Of a stretch of DNA of 64,000 bases, positions 43,100-53,761 are shown piece by piece. The notes under the pieces are model-generated. The model saw only the letters and a program-made list of their open reading frames with translations. It did not search any database and was not told the origin of the DNA. The position numbers and the translations under genes are program-made. Origin of the DNA: Anastrepha obliqua (lineage: Eukaryota > Arthropoda > Insecta > Diptera > Tephritidae); NCBI RefSeq assembly GCF_027943255.1, contig NC_072895.1, positions 31,160,001 to 31,224,000 on the forward strand, given 5' to 3'. Positions within the stretch are counted from its first letter, which is position 1. The number at the start of each line of letters is the position of its first letter.

Positions 43100-44060
43100 G
43101 GTGTTAAATGAGTGGGTTTGATGAAAGGTGGTTAGTGTCGTGCGGGGTGCCTTCACATGCCGGACATATAATATGTACCTAGTATGTTAGGGTGAATTCT
43201 GGATAGGTAGGAGTTTACCCTTCTACAGCATCCAGAACGTGGTTGTTCCAAGGTTACGCGGGTGTCTCGGGGTAGCTGATGCTCTTCATTTGCTATGGGT
43301 GGTGGGTAGACTCCGATTACGCAGTCGAAAATCGAGAGCTTAAGAAGATGGTAAGGGTCCCCCGATGAATGTCGTGTATTATTTGTCTAAACACTGTTCG
43401 GTCCAATAGTTGTCGATTCGCTTTGTCCTGGATCTCGTCGGCGAAGTTGAAGAGGAGTCTTCTGACTTGCCTGGAAGGCGGTTGAGACTCCAGCAGGTGT
43501 CTACATGGGTGAAAGCTGCTATAGCACCCTAGCAGAAACCGATTGCTGAGCAGTTTATTGTACTCCTTTAGAGGTAGCTTCTGTATCTCGTTATGCAGGT
43601 GTTGTAGAGGGGACATCAGAAGACATCCTGTCGCAGTCCTAGAGAGAGTATTTTGACAAGTCTGGTTTCAGGCGACGAGACAGGCGCAGCGTAGTATAAA
43701 TCCAGTCGACCTATTGCGTTAAATGTCGATAGCAACATGTCTTTGACTTTTTCTCAAATGCGGCCGGTAAGCGATTTGAAGACCTTGATGCGGTTTTGGA
43801 CTTTAGTGGCAATAGCGGTTGTATGCGCTGAGAAGGAGAGCAAACTGTCGAAAGTAATTCCCAAGAGCTTGGGGTTGTTAATAGTCGGAATTGGTGTATC
43901 ATCGACTTTTACCTTAAGTTGCAGTTTGACCTCCTTTGTCCAGGTTATGAAGAGAGTCGCCGTAGACATGGTGGGGGAAAGTTGTGGGTTCCTCACAGTG
44001 AAGAAGCGAGAAAGGCAGGTGATGTAGTCGTTTACCTTTGCGCGCAGGCCATCAATGTCA
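43100..44060 (-). mobile_element. Jockey-type LINE, 3' half
   Basis: The frame at 43996-43754 (minus) reads MSTATLFITWTKEVKLQLKV and NNPKLLGITFDSLLSFSAHT, the RT thumb region of Jockey-clade LINEs. The frame at 43616-43317 gives MSPLQHLHNEIQKLPLKEYN, FHPCRHLLESQPPSRQVRRL and DEIQDKANRQLLDRTVFRQI. Farther left, frames give RVTLEQPRSG, RVNSYLSRI and KPTHLTPLSLWTQPVETASF. It is the same family as the copy at 8985-9655. It is 5'-truncated and frameshifted. Confidence 0.8.
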
Positions 44061-44145
44061 TTATTTTCTCGGTAGTTGGCTGTAATGATCGATGTCAGGG
44101 AGAGTATTGTTCAAATAATTTAAAATTTGTGCTCGTTGTTAAGGT

Positions 44146-45175
44146 GGCATTTCGCACTAAAAAAATTATTTTATTGGTTTTTGTTTGTTCCATTCAGTTG
44201 TGGGTTACAGTGTGTTAGCAAAAGAAGTTAACAAAGAGAGAATTCGGCACATTTTACAGTTTTTCTTTAATAAAGGCGAAAATGCAAGCCAGACCGCTAA
44301 AATTGTGAATGGTGTTTATGGTGCCGATACTTACGTGCAATTTCGGTTTTGTCAATTCGGTTCAGGTATTTTTGATGTTAAAGATGCACCTCGCACAGAC
44401 AGGCCCGTCGTTGAAAATGTCAATGTCGCTAAAATCACAGAAATAATCGCAGTTGATCGGCATTTTAGTGGTCGTAGCATCGCCCAGGAGCTCAAGATCG
44501 ACCATAAAACAATTTTAAACCATTTGCGCAAAGCTGGATTCAAAAAGATGCTCGATGTTTGGGTGTCGCACCGATTAACACCAAAAAATATGATGAATCG
44601 AATTTCCGTCTGCGAAGCATTGGCTAAATGGAACGAAATCGACCTATTTCTTAAACGGATGGTGACTGGGTATGATAAATGGTCACGCACGGCAATATTG
44701 TGTGAAAACGATCGAGGCCAAAGCGTGACGAAGCAGTTCAAATGGTGATCAAGCCAGAACCAGCGGCGAGGAAGGTTCTACTATGTATTTGGTGGGACTC
44801 GAATGGAATCCTTTTTTATGAGCTGCTTGCGCATGAAGCTAGCGATTGCCCAGAAATGACTAGAATTGGCCAACAGAAGAGGTCTTGGGTTCCATCAGCA
44901 CAACGCAAAGTCAACACACACGTCTGTAGTGACTCGCAAAAAACTCCGGGAGTTTGGTTGGGAAGTTTTGATGCATTCCATAACGTCTGGACCTGCCACC
45001 AAGCGATTCTCACCTTTTTCGCATATGGCAAAAGTTTCTGAGTGATAAGAAATTGGTATCAAGGGAAGCTTGTGAAAATCGATTACTAAAGGACCAATAA
45101 GGACTAAGACTTCTATGAGAGTGCCATTATGAAGCTGCCTTTAAAATGGACACAAATTATATAAACAAAACGGTG
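44146..45175 (+). mobile_element. mariner pseudogene, same subfamily as the 52-kb mariner
   Basis: The frame at 44185-44748 covers KERIRHILQFFFNKGENASQ, DAPRTDRPVVENVNVAKITE, GRSIAQELKIDHKTILNHLR, KKMLDVWVSHRLTPKN and FLKRMVTGYDKW. In the last motif TGDEKW has become TGYDKW, so the first catalytic Asp appears displaced. The frame at 44742-45041 contains ARKVLLCIWWDSNGILFYEL. Later frames hold QHNAKSTHTSVVTRKKLREF-like remnants of the second-Asp region, with the Asp lost. The TIRs were not identified. Confidence 0.8.
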
Positions 45176-46424
45176 CATGTTTGACACAAATCGGACAGCC
45201 AGAAAAATCTTAAATGAAGTTTTGAGTTTTGCGCAAAAAATCCGTTATTTTTCCAAATCCATTATTTTTCCTCGAACCATATTTTATACCATTTTATTGA
45301 TTCATATCTTATTAACCATGATTATAGCTACGAATTTAAAAGAGAGCAACCACACTCTTAAAAATATGTTTCTGCTTCTTATTTAAGACCATCTGCCATT
45401 TAATTTAACGAAACAAAAAAATCGTACTTTTGAAAGAACACCAAAATTGCAATGCCAAAAACATTCTTTGCAAAAGAAATCCTTTTGATTAAAAACATCA
45501 CATTAAGAGTTGGAAATCCTCAGTCCTCAATCAAAGAGAACCAAACCTGTGCTAAAATTAATCTGTTACTTTTTTATTTCCCTTAGATTAAATAGATGCC
45601 ATAGAAAAGTGCGAAAACAAGTGAACCGTCAACAATTCTGTGTCATTAATTCTACACAGGCATTCAACTCAATTGAAGATTGCGAAAGTGAGTAGGTGCG
45701 AATAACAATAGAAACTTCTTTCTTTTCTTCCACGCTTTCACCTTAAATCTCTTCACATCTCATGATAAACTGCTTGCAGCGCCATCATTAAAAAGGCGAC
45801 GCTTCACTTGTCGCATACGAAATTCTTATGTCCACGAGTGCCGTGCCGTCAACCGAAAATTTCCTAAACATTGGCAGAAAATAACAAAAAGTTTTTGAGG
45901 AACTGCAATTTAAGACAAATAATACCACATAAGTATACCCCGGCCAGTGTCTGTTGTAGTGGGTCGCTTAGTCAGCATGACCAAACAACTTTTCAATCAC
46001 ATTCGTACACGCTTTCGGACACTTGGATGTGCTCACACATATGCAGCCACATATGCGTCAATTATCTTAGGCATCAGGTTTTGTGTATCCAGATGTACAG
46101 TGGGTCACAGCTTATTCGATAGGGACATTTCTGTGCCGCATAGTTGGAAGCTGTCGTGGAGCCTTAACTGTAATTTGATGTATATGTTTCTTAATAATAT
46201 TTGTGATTATTACCAAATAAATGTTTTATTAATCCTAGCAAAATATTCATATTCTGATATACGTGAAATTGATGCATGACTTTGGACCCCCTATTCTGTG
46301 GTATTTTATTGATTAATTTGGAATAAACTAATATAGATTTTATTCTTAGATGCACATGAAATAAAAAGACTATATTGATATTATTTATTATGAAAAAAGG
46401 AACAATTCAACTTCTTCTGTAATA
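45176..46424. other. 1.2 kb without recognised gene
   Basis: A+T-rich DNA. TACAGTGGGTCACAGCTTAT at 46096 looks like a Tc1 terminal repeat, but no partner or transposase was found. No coding motif is seen. Confidence 0.4.
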
Positions 46425-47065
46425 CTGCAATACCGAAATTGGTGAAAAATTCGAGCTGCTGGGAAAAGTTAGTGATGTGAAGAATAAAACCCGTGCATGT
46501 CGCTCAAGAACAGCCGAAAATATTGCTGTTGTAGCCAAAAGTGTTCAAGAAAACCCAGGTTGTCCATTCCTCATCGTTCTTTGGACTTACGCATTCCACA
46601 AACGTCATAACACCGTATTTTGCATAAAGATCTGGGTCTTAAGACTTATAAAGTCCAGTTAACACAAGAACTCAAGCCGGCCGATCATCAACAATGTCGT
46701 GTCTTTGCCGAATGGGTCGTTGAAATGCATGAAAACGATCCGGAATTCCATCGAAAACTCATCTTTAGGGATGAGGCCTATTTCCACCTCGGTGGCTTCG
46801 TCAACAAGCAAAATTGTCGGATCAGGGGCTCAGAAAATCTCAACGTGGTTTGGTGCGGTTTATGATCCGGCGGAGTCACTGAACCTTACTTTTTCGACAA
46901 TGAAGCTGGAGCAACAGTTACGGTGAATAGATTGCGCTATCGAGAGATGATTAACGATTTTGTATGGTCGGAATTGGATGGTATTGATCTGGACAACGTT
47001 TATTTTCAAGAAGAGAGCGCTACGTGCCACACAAGCAACGGAACCATTGATCTTTTATCAAAATA
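46425..47065 (+). mobile_element. DD41D transposase remnant, both ends missing
   Basis: Frames give SRTAENIAVVAKSVQENPG, LHKDLGLKTYKVQLTQELKP (46620-46865), VEMHENDPEFHRKLIFRDEA (first Asp kept, in RDEAYFHL), GFVNKQNCRI, NVVWCGL and, after a stop, VTVNRLRYREMINDFVWSEL and YFQEESATCHTSNGTIDLL. The second Asp is replaced by Glu-Ser (normally QQDGATCH). The sequence breaks off at about 47065 beside a stretch resembling a Mutator-like end. Confidence 0.75.
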
Positions 47066-47069
47066 ACAC

Positions 47070-47250
47070 CTCTTATTGGAAAGCCCTTTATGTGCCCAAA
47101 ATTATAAAAGTGGTCTTGGCCATATATTTCTTGTTTCGAGATATTTAAGAGGACAGGTACCTGTAAAATTTCGAAAAAAAAAGTTTTTTTCATAAAATGT
47201 TAATATAATCCTTTAAGAATATGTCAAAAAATATTTAGAACATAAATTTA
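47070..47250 (+). repeat. Possible left end of the Mutator-like element
   Basis: TTAAGAGGACAGGTACCTGT at 47146 resembles the inverse of the right-end stretch of the Mutator-like element (reverse complement of 50818-50837: TTAAGGGAACAGATACCTAT). In both places an AAAATTAT-type word lies farther out. If this is the left TIR, the Mutator-like element would span about 47070-50905 and would contain the DD41D element at 47255-48197. The match is short and degenerate. Confidence 0.35.
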
Positions 47251-47254
47251 AGTA

Positions 47255-48197
47255 AGGGTAGTTAAATATCAAGGGCCGATGTTGAATGTGAACCACACCT
47301 AAACGTTAAGTTTTTTCTGCATTTCATTTGATATTTTTCAATTTCAGACTAACTCAATTTGAACAATGGAAAAATACACAATCGAAAAACGTGTTAACGT
47401 TATTCAGGCTTATTATTAAAACGAGCGTTCAAATCAAAATGCATATCGCGCACTTCATCTTCAGTGATGAGGCACATTTTCACCTCAGTGGATTCGTCAA
47501 TAAGCAGAATTGCCACATTTGGGCAAATGATAATCCAAGAGTGATTGCCGAAAAACCAATGCACCCACAAAGAGTGACTGTGTGACTGTTTGGTGCGGTC
47601 TATGGGTCGGGGGCATCATTGGGCCGGTTTGGTATTTTTTCCAAAATGAGGCCAGTCAGGCAGTTACTGTGAATAGTTTTCGCTATCGTGAGATTATAAC
47701 GAACTTTTTATGACCCGAATTAGAAGATATGGATGTGGACGATATGTGGTTTCAACTGGACGGTACCACTTGTCACACAGCTAACGAAACAATGGCTCTT
47801 TTGCGCGAAAAATTTGATGGCCGGATAATCTCACGTCGCGGCGATGTCAATTGGCCGCCAAGATCATGTGATTTGACACCGTTGGACTCATTTCTTTGGG
47901 GTTATTTGAAAGAAAAGATGTACGTCGATAAGCCAGCAACAATTCAAGAGCTAAAGGATGAGATAATGCGGCACATTAATGGCATAGAACCTCAATTATG
48001 CCTCAGTGTCATCGAAAATTTGGACCATCGGATGGAGGTGTGCTGCCGAAGCCGTGGCGGCTATTTGGCCAATGTTTTATTGTGCACGTAATTGAGCTAT
48101 ACCAATATTATCATAACAAAGAGAAACGACAATAATTTTTCAAAAAAATTGTACTTTATTCAAAATCAACACCGGCCCTTAAAACTTAACCACCCTT
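47255..48197 (+). mobile_element. DD41D element, 943 bp, internally deleted
   Basis: TA-AGGGTAGTTAAATATCAA at the left and TTAAAACTTAACCACCCTT-TA at the right form the TIRs, followed by GGGCCGATGTTGAATGTGAA and its mirror. The start MEKYTIEKRVNVIQAYY lies near 47366. After about 27 residues the frame passes directly to FSDEAHFHLSGFVNKQNCHI (47459), skipping the DNA-binding core. The frame at 47729-48091 keeps FQLDGTTCHTANETMALL and PPRSCDLTPLDSFLWGYLK, with 41 residues between the Asp residues. Frameshifts near 47585 and a stop at 47417 also inactivate it. Confidence 0.85.
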
Positions 48198-48439
48198 TAA
48201 AACGTAAATTTAAGTATTTCTTACATTATAGATCGTCAACCGTGACGACTCTATTCTTTGCGTTCGAGCGCTGGGAGAGGTATAGTTACGTCACCGATTT
48301 TTTACCTGTCTCTTGAATCTCTTCATCTTTCAACCTGCTCATTATTGAAAATTTGTATGAGCAGATGTTTTAAAATATTTTTATTGACAAATTTCAAGTA
48401 AATATACAGCATTACGGTTGCTAGAGGGTTTGCTTGTGC

Positions 48440-50905
48440 CGGCAAGATCCGGTCTTGCTGTTAGTTTTCTTCAGTTTAGTTTTGGAGCTCATTCAGTACA
48501 CAACTACTTGAAAATATAAATATTATATTAAAATGAGTTCTTATGCTAAAGGAGATAAAAAAACATCAACTCGAGCATCACGCCTGCATAAACGTAAATT
48601 TTACGGAAGTCGGCGTTCTGAAAATGATGAAGCTGTACAGTCGAGTTCAAGTGCGAGAAAATTATGCAGTTCTATTAGTGACGACATTCATTATAATAAT
48701 ATGCATTGTTATAAATTTATTGAGTTTTTTACGGTGTTTACTGCGTTATCAGAACTGGTTGTGTGTCGCGAGTGTAAACAAGCAGTAAAATACGAGGAGG
48801 CCGGCAATCGTGGATTGGGTTTCAAAATAGTTTTATTGTGTCATTGCGGTCGTAGAGATATCAACTGAGGGACATTTATTAGTAATGGATTTAAAATTAA
48901 TCGTAGAATTGTGCTTGTCATGCGTCTTTTAGAAGTTGCTAGAGATGGGATTAATTTATTTTGTAATTTTATGGACATGTGCGACAGCTTGAGTGAAATT
49001 GCATATAATAAAATTGTTACGCATTTACATACCGCTGCGCCGTCCATATTTCAATGTTCCAGTAAGAATGCTGTGGAGGAAGAAAAAATAGAAAATGAGA
49101 AAAATGGCATGTCAGCTACAAATTTAAAGGTATCAGGCGATGGTTCATGGAAGAAATGTGGCTTTAAATCTTGATACTCGTACGGTGTCACAACGCTCAT
49201 TGAATACTACAGTGGTAAAGTTGTCGATCTAGTGGTGAAATCTAATTAGCTTCTGTGCAGTTGTAACTTCTGGAAAAATAGACAAGGTACTGAAGAGTAT
49301 AACGCATGGTATGAAGAACACGAGCCAGAATGCTAACAGGATCACCAGGGCTCTGCGGGTGGAATGGAAGTCGAATCAATCAAAGGAATGTTTTTGAGAT
49401 TAGAAGAATTGTATGGCGTGAAATACGGTAATTATATAGGAGATGGAGATGTAGAAACATTTAAAGGTATTCTCGATGTACGTCCGTATGGAGACGATAT
49501 TCCGGTAGTGGAAAGTGTAGAAGAGAATGGGTACCCGTCTTCGAGAAGTCACAAAAAACAAAAAACTCGGAGGAAGAGGCAAACTCACTCAAGCTCTCAT
49601 CAACAAATTATCAGTATACTACAGGTTAACTATTTGTAGAAATGTTGATAGCGTCGAGTATATTAAAAAAGCTGTAATGGCCACCTATTATCATTTGTGC
49701 TCCACGGATGACAAGCCAAGCCATGAATACTGTCTACTTTGTCCTGACAGCTGGTACAAATGGCAAAAAGCTAAAACCTCTGGAGAAAATTTGAATCACC
49801 CTGCACCACTACATTCATATATTCAGCAGCACGTAGAGCCAATATTTTTAGATTTATCACGAGATGATGCTCGAAAGATGTTTGGGTGGGCACACGCAAA
49901 ACCCAAATGAGAGTTTCAACTCCACCGTTTGGCGTCTTGCTCCAAAACACCTACATTCGGGGTCAAAAATTATGGAAATAGTCTCATACATTGATGCTGG
50001 ATTATTCAATGAAGGCTATGCATCGGTTTTAGAAACAATGAACTCCTCATATATAATAATTGGTCGACAATGTAAATCTTACGCCGAAAAACTGGATGAA
50101 AAGAGAGTGATTCAAGGAAATCGGCTCAGCTCATTAGCCACTAAAGAAGCTCATAAGGCACGTCAATAGCAACTAATTGAACAAAATGAGTTCTACGAGG
50201 CTTCAGAAGGACAATTATATGGCGCTGGAATTCGTTATTAATCGGTACGTCACAAAAATCGTTGAGTTTTCATGTATTAAAACTTTAGACACGTTTTTCT
50301 CAAAAGAATATTTTTCGAATTGGCGTACACGATAACTCGAAAAGTTATTGACCGATCTCCCTGAAATTTTGCACACATCTTTTTTATTCTAGTTTATTTT
50401 TTATTATTACTTTCTATATGAATTTACAATTTTTCGAAAATTTTTCGACAAAATATATTAATTTTTTCGAAGCAAAAATAGTAGGAAAATTCGCCCCAAA
50501 ATTCATTTTTTTTTTGGAAGCATTTTATTCCGAGATTTTTGTTTCATTTGTTTTTAATTCATATAAAAATTATGACATTAATAAACAAAAAAAAATGTTT
50601 GGTTTTTTGTATTCAGGCCACTGATGCCGATGCCAGAATGCCCGCCGATTGAGAAGCTCCGCTGCGACTTTCCTGGAAAATGATTAAAATAAAAAAAAAT
50701 GTTTATATTATTTTAATGTATAAATAAACTGCATGCCAATTTTGAAAAAAAAAACTATATTAACTTCTTCATTTTAAAAAAATTCTAATGAAAATCAGGG
50801 AAAATATGGCCGTTTATAGGTATCTGTTCCCTTAAGAAAATGCGACAAAAAAATTCCAATTTTGTTAAAATTATGACTACCCCTAAGCCCTTAACTGATT
50901 GATTA
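48440..50905 (+). mobile_element. Mutator-like (MULE) transposon, approximate limits
   Basis: The transposase spans 48533-50230. Downstream, 50275-50905 is non-coding, with GGCCGTTTATAGGTATCTGT and TATGACTACCCCTAAGCCC near its end, words also seen in the inverted-repeat element at 20.5-21.3 kb. The left limit is uncertain; see the candidate left end at 47070. Confidence 0.6.
48533..50230 (+). pseudogene. Mutator-like transposase, multiple frameshifts
   Basis: It starts MSSYAKGDKKTSTRASRLHK. A Cys/His patch (VVCRECKQAVKYEE; LLCHCGRRDIN) follows. A stop at 48866 and further frameshifts split it. Then come NLKVSGDGSWKKCGF (49126, first acidic residue), TTLIEYYSGKVVDLVV, NFWKNRQGTEEYNAWYEEHE, LYGVKYGNYIGDGDVETFKG (second, 49400-49465), GGRGKLTQALINKLSVYY and CLGGHTQNPNESFNSTVWRL (third, Glu). 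The frame at 49864-50169 ends KSYAEKLDEKRVIQGNRLSS. The order GDGSW, GDGD, NPNE fits Mutator-like transposases in arthropods; the family call is from memory of those proteins. Confidence 0.75.
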
Positions 50906-52161
50906 ACTTATTGATATAATTATTGTTTTCTGTTTAAATGATTTCCCAGCTTTATCTGTATGTTATGTTGCATGCATTTTTATTACGTAAATTGTTATGT
51001 AAAGAAGAACCTTTTGATGTTTTTTTTAACATATTCAAAGAATGTATGAAATACAACTCTCTGGGTAGCTTACACCCTGATGTTAGTAATGCAGGGTTAA
51101 TAGAGTTATTCACTTAAATGTATTGCTTGCCGGCGACTGTTCGACGGACTATTCACAATTTGATACACAAAGAGTTTCGTTCAAGATTCTCCCGATTTTC
51201 TGCGATTCGGAATATATTCGAGAAGCCCAGATTTAGCACCTAAACGCCAAACCAAAAAACCGAAGCACATATTCAGCATAAATATCCAGCATTGCTTGTC
51301 GCTAAGTGAGTGTAATTGTATATTAATATAATTTATGTATGGAAAAGCGAAGAGGTCTATGTATCACAGGAAAAATAAATCAAATAAAAAGGAAAAAACG
51401 CATAATGCGAAATCGTTGTTGATTTTTTCATCCATCTTAAAAAAGTCTATTCCAACTTCCACTACTTGCCTCCGGAAGTGCTCAAATTTACATAAATCTT
51501 TCATACGTCTTACATCAACTGACAGTAGACAATCAAAGCGACATACAAGTTTGCTCATCCCTGCGCTATTGTCTTGCGTTTACACGCGACACATGAAAAG
51601 CAGCCACAATCACTCACTCACTCACTCACTCATCCACTTACAAATGTATCATAACTTCCCGCGCCTGTGCTTATGCTTTTTGTGGTGGCGACTGGTGTGC
51701 GGTAGCTCCATCAACATAACACGCCGGCAGCATGCAGACCCTAATTCTTCTCTGACATTGATTTTGCGCTTGTGAAGTAAACGCCTGACTCGCTCCACCA
51801 CTCTACACCCCTTTTCAGTTGCCATCGAAATGAAAATGACAAAATCATGATGTCATAATTTATCATCAATCTCTTCAGATTTTTGCTTGTTTCCATTACT
51901 TACATATCTCCTTTATGCAAGTGTTTTTCGTCGGCACGGCTGTCTAAGTACATGCACACATACATGCATTGTAAGTTGCATGTGTGCACACATGTTATTG
52001 GTTTTTAACATTTTTCATCACACATTTTTTTCCTCAACCATTGTTGCTATTTATTGTAAAAGCTTAAAAGTGATTGCTTTGCTGACATACGCGTACATTT
52101 GATAATGTGACGCACAAGGCATCAAAAATTAATGCCAACACTGCACAGATACATACATATA
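50906..52161. other. 1.25 kb without recognised gene
   Basis: A CACT tandem repeat lies at 51612-51638. The ORF at 51335-51775 (146 codons) has no recognisable domain, and its antisense is also open. The rest is A+T-rich with ACATACATG stretches. Confidence 0.45.
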
Positions 52162-52341
52162 AGGTTGGCCAAAAAGTCTTGCGGTATTTCCGCAAGCTTG
52201 TCTTTGCAAGCGCGTAGTTCTAGTTGTATTCGTCGCATCGGTTCACGCTAGAGCTTTTTGGAAAGCTCTTTTCACGTGCTAACACGTGTTTGATTAATTG
52301 TTGTTTGCTTTTAGTCGTTCGTGAGTTATAGCGTCGCAAAC

Positions 52342-53423
52342 ATGGAGCAAAATAAAGGGAAAATACGGCATATTTTACAGTACTACTACGATAAAGGCAA
52401 AAATGCATCTCATGCTGCCAATAAAATTTGTGCAGTTTATGGACCCGATATGACACAAAAGATCTTTTAGGTCGCAGTGTCGGTCATTGGACCACCTACT
52501 AGGATAAATTATAAAAAATAAATTATGGACCCGATACAGTTTCCATTTCCACCGCACAACGACGGTTTCAACGTTTCCGTTCTGGTGCAAAGGTGATCGA
52601 AGATGCGCCACGGTCCGGAAGGCCTGTCGTCAAAAATTGCAATAAAATCGCTGAATTGATCGAAAGAGACCGGCATAGTAGCAGCCGTAGCATCGGCCAA
52701 GAGCTGGGCATGAGTCATCAAACCGTTATAAACCATTTGAAGAAGCTGGGATTCAAAAAGAAGCTCGATATATGGGTGCCACACGACTTGACGCAAAAAA
52801 ACATTTTTGCCCGTATGGATGCATGCGAATCGCTTCTGAATCGCAACAAAATCGACCCGTTTTTGAAGCGGATGGTGACTGGCGATGAAAAGTGGGTCAC
52901 TTACAAAAGCGGTGAAGCTGCCCAGACGGTGGCCAAGCCTGGATTGACGGCCAGGAAGGTTCTTCTGTGTGTTTGGTGGGATTGGCAGGGAATCATCCAC
53001 TATGAGCTGCTCCCCTATGGCCAAACGCACAATTTGGACCTGTACTGCCAACAACTGGACCGCTTGAATGCAGCACTCATGCAGAAGAGGCCATCTTTGA
53101 TCAACAGAGGCCGAATTGTCTTCCATCAGGACAACGCCAGGCCACACACATCTTTGGTGACGCGCCAGAAGCTCCGGGAGCTCGGATGGGAGGTTCTTTT
53201 GCATCCACCGTTTGGTCCGGATCTCGCACCAAGTGATTACCACCTATTTCTGTCCATGGCGAACGAGCTTGGTAGTCGGAAGTTGTCCACAAGAGAGTCC
53301 TGTGAAAATTGGCTTTCCGAGTTTTTTGACAATAGGGAAGCGAGCTTCTATAAGAGGGGCATTATGAAGTTGGCATCTCGTTGGGAACTCGTCATCGAAC
53401 AAAACGGCGCATATTTGACTTAA
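52342..53423 (+). pseudogene. mariner transposase (DD34D), disrupted by 72-bp insert
   Basis: It starts MEQNKGKIRHILQYYYDKGK and runs to VYGPD at 52450, where the insert begins. After the second target copy the frame continues TVSISTAQRRFQRFRSGAKV, KIAELIERDRHSSSRSIGQE, KKLDIWVPHDLTQKNIFARM and FLKRMVTGDEKWVTY (Asp 1). FHQDNARPHTSLVTRQKLRE (Asp 2) and HPPFGPDLAPSDYHLF (Asp 3) follow, with 34 residues between. It ends WELVIEQNGAYLT. Just after Asp 1, VTYKSGEAAQ lacks about nine residues found in relatives (usually an RKRSW-containing segment), so it may have been inactive even before the insertion. Confidence 0.9.
52451..52522 (+). mobile_element. 72-bp 5'-truncated LINE tail with 14-bp target duplication
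   Basis: The sequence TTATGGACCCGATA occurs at 52437-52450 and again at 52523-52536. The 72 bp between them start TGACACAAAAGATCTTTTAG and end in the A-rich tail AAAAAATAAA. The first 62 bp are identical to the reverse complement of 33457-33518, the 3' end of the RNase H-bearing LINE there. All features fit target-primed reverse transcription that stopped after about 60 nt. Confidence 0.92.
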
Positions 53424-53761
53424 ATCGCATTATTATAACCAATTTTATGAACAATTGAAAATTCAATAAAAATACCACAAGACTTTTTTGACAACCTTAT
53501 ATATGCCTTAACCACCACTAATTCGTGTCGCTACGATTTCTTCCCACACACACCCCGTTGGAAAAATAAACAATAAACACGCCGCTATTCTAGATATTCT
53601 GGTTAAAAAGTAGAAAGTTTTAATGGAATTAAAAAAAAAAAAATGTACGCAGTTTGGAACTTTGCGTTATATGGCTTTTGTTGCAGTATGAATAATATTA
53701 TATTAAAAACAAAAACAAATGTTTTTATAAAAAAGTACTTTTGAAACGAATATCACTAACT

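Larger units (their letters stand above)
52162..53497 (+). mobile_element. mariner with intact TIRs, interrupted by a LINE tail
   Basis: The TIRs are AGGTTGGCCAAAAAGTCTTG-CGGTAT at the left and ATACCACAAGACTTTTTTGA-CAACCT at the right, 25 of 28 positions matching by eye, flanked by TA. Without the 72-bp insert and its duplicated target the element is 1,250 bp, a normal mariner length. The inner palindrome CGGTATTTCCG lies at 52181. This is the best-preserved DNA transposon in the window. Confidence 0.92.

Noticed and set aside
46096..46130. Tc1 terminal repeat TACAGTGGGTCACAGCTTAT
   Set aside because: It resembles Tc1 tips, but no inverted partner or transposase was found nearby, so a single tip is not enough.
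51335..51775. 146-codon ORF
   Set aside because: No recognisable domain, an antisense frame is also open, and the C-terminal part runs through a CACT microsatellite.
52509..53243. 244-codon minus-strand ORF
   Set aside because: It is the antisense shadow of the mariner transposase; the plus strand carries all three catalytic motifs.
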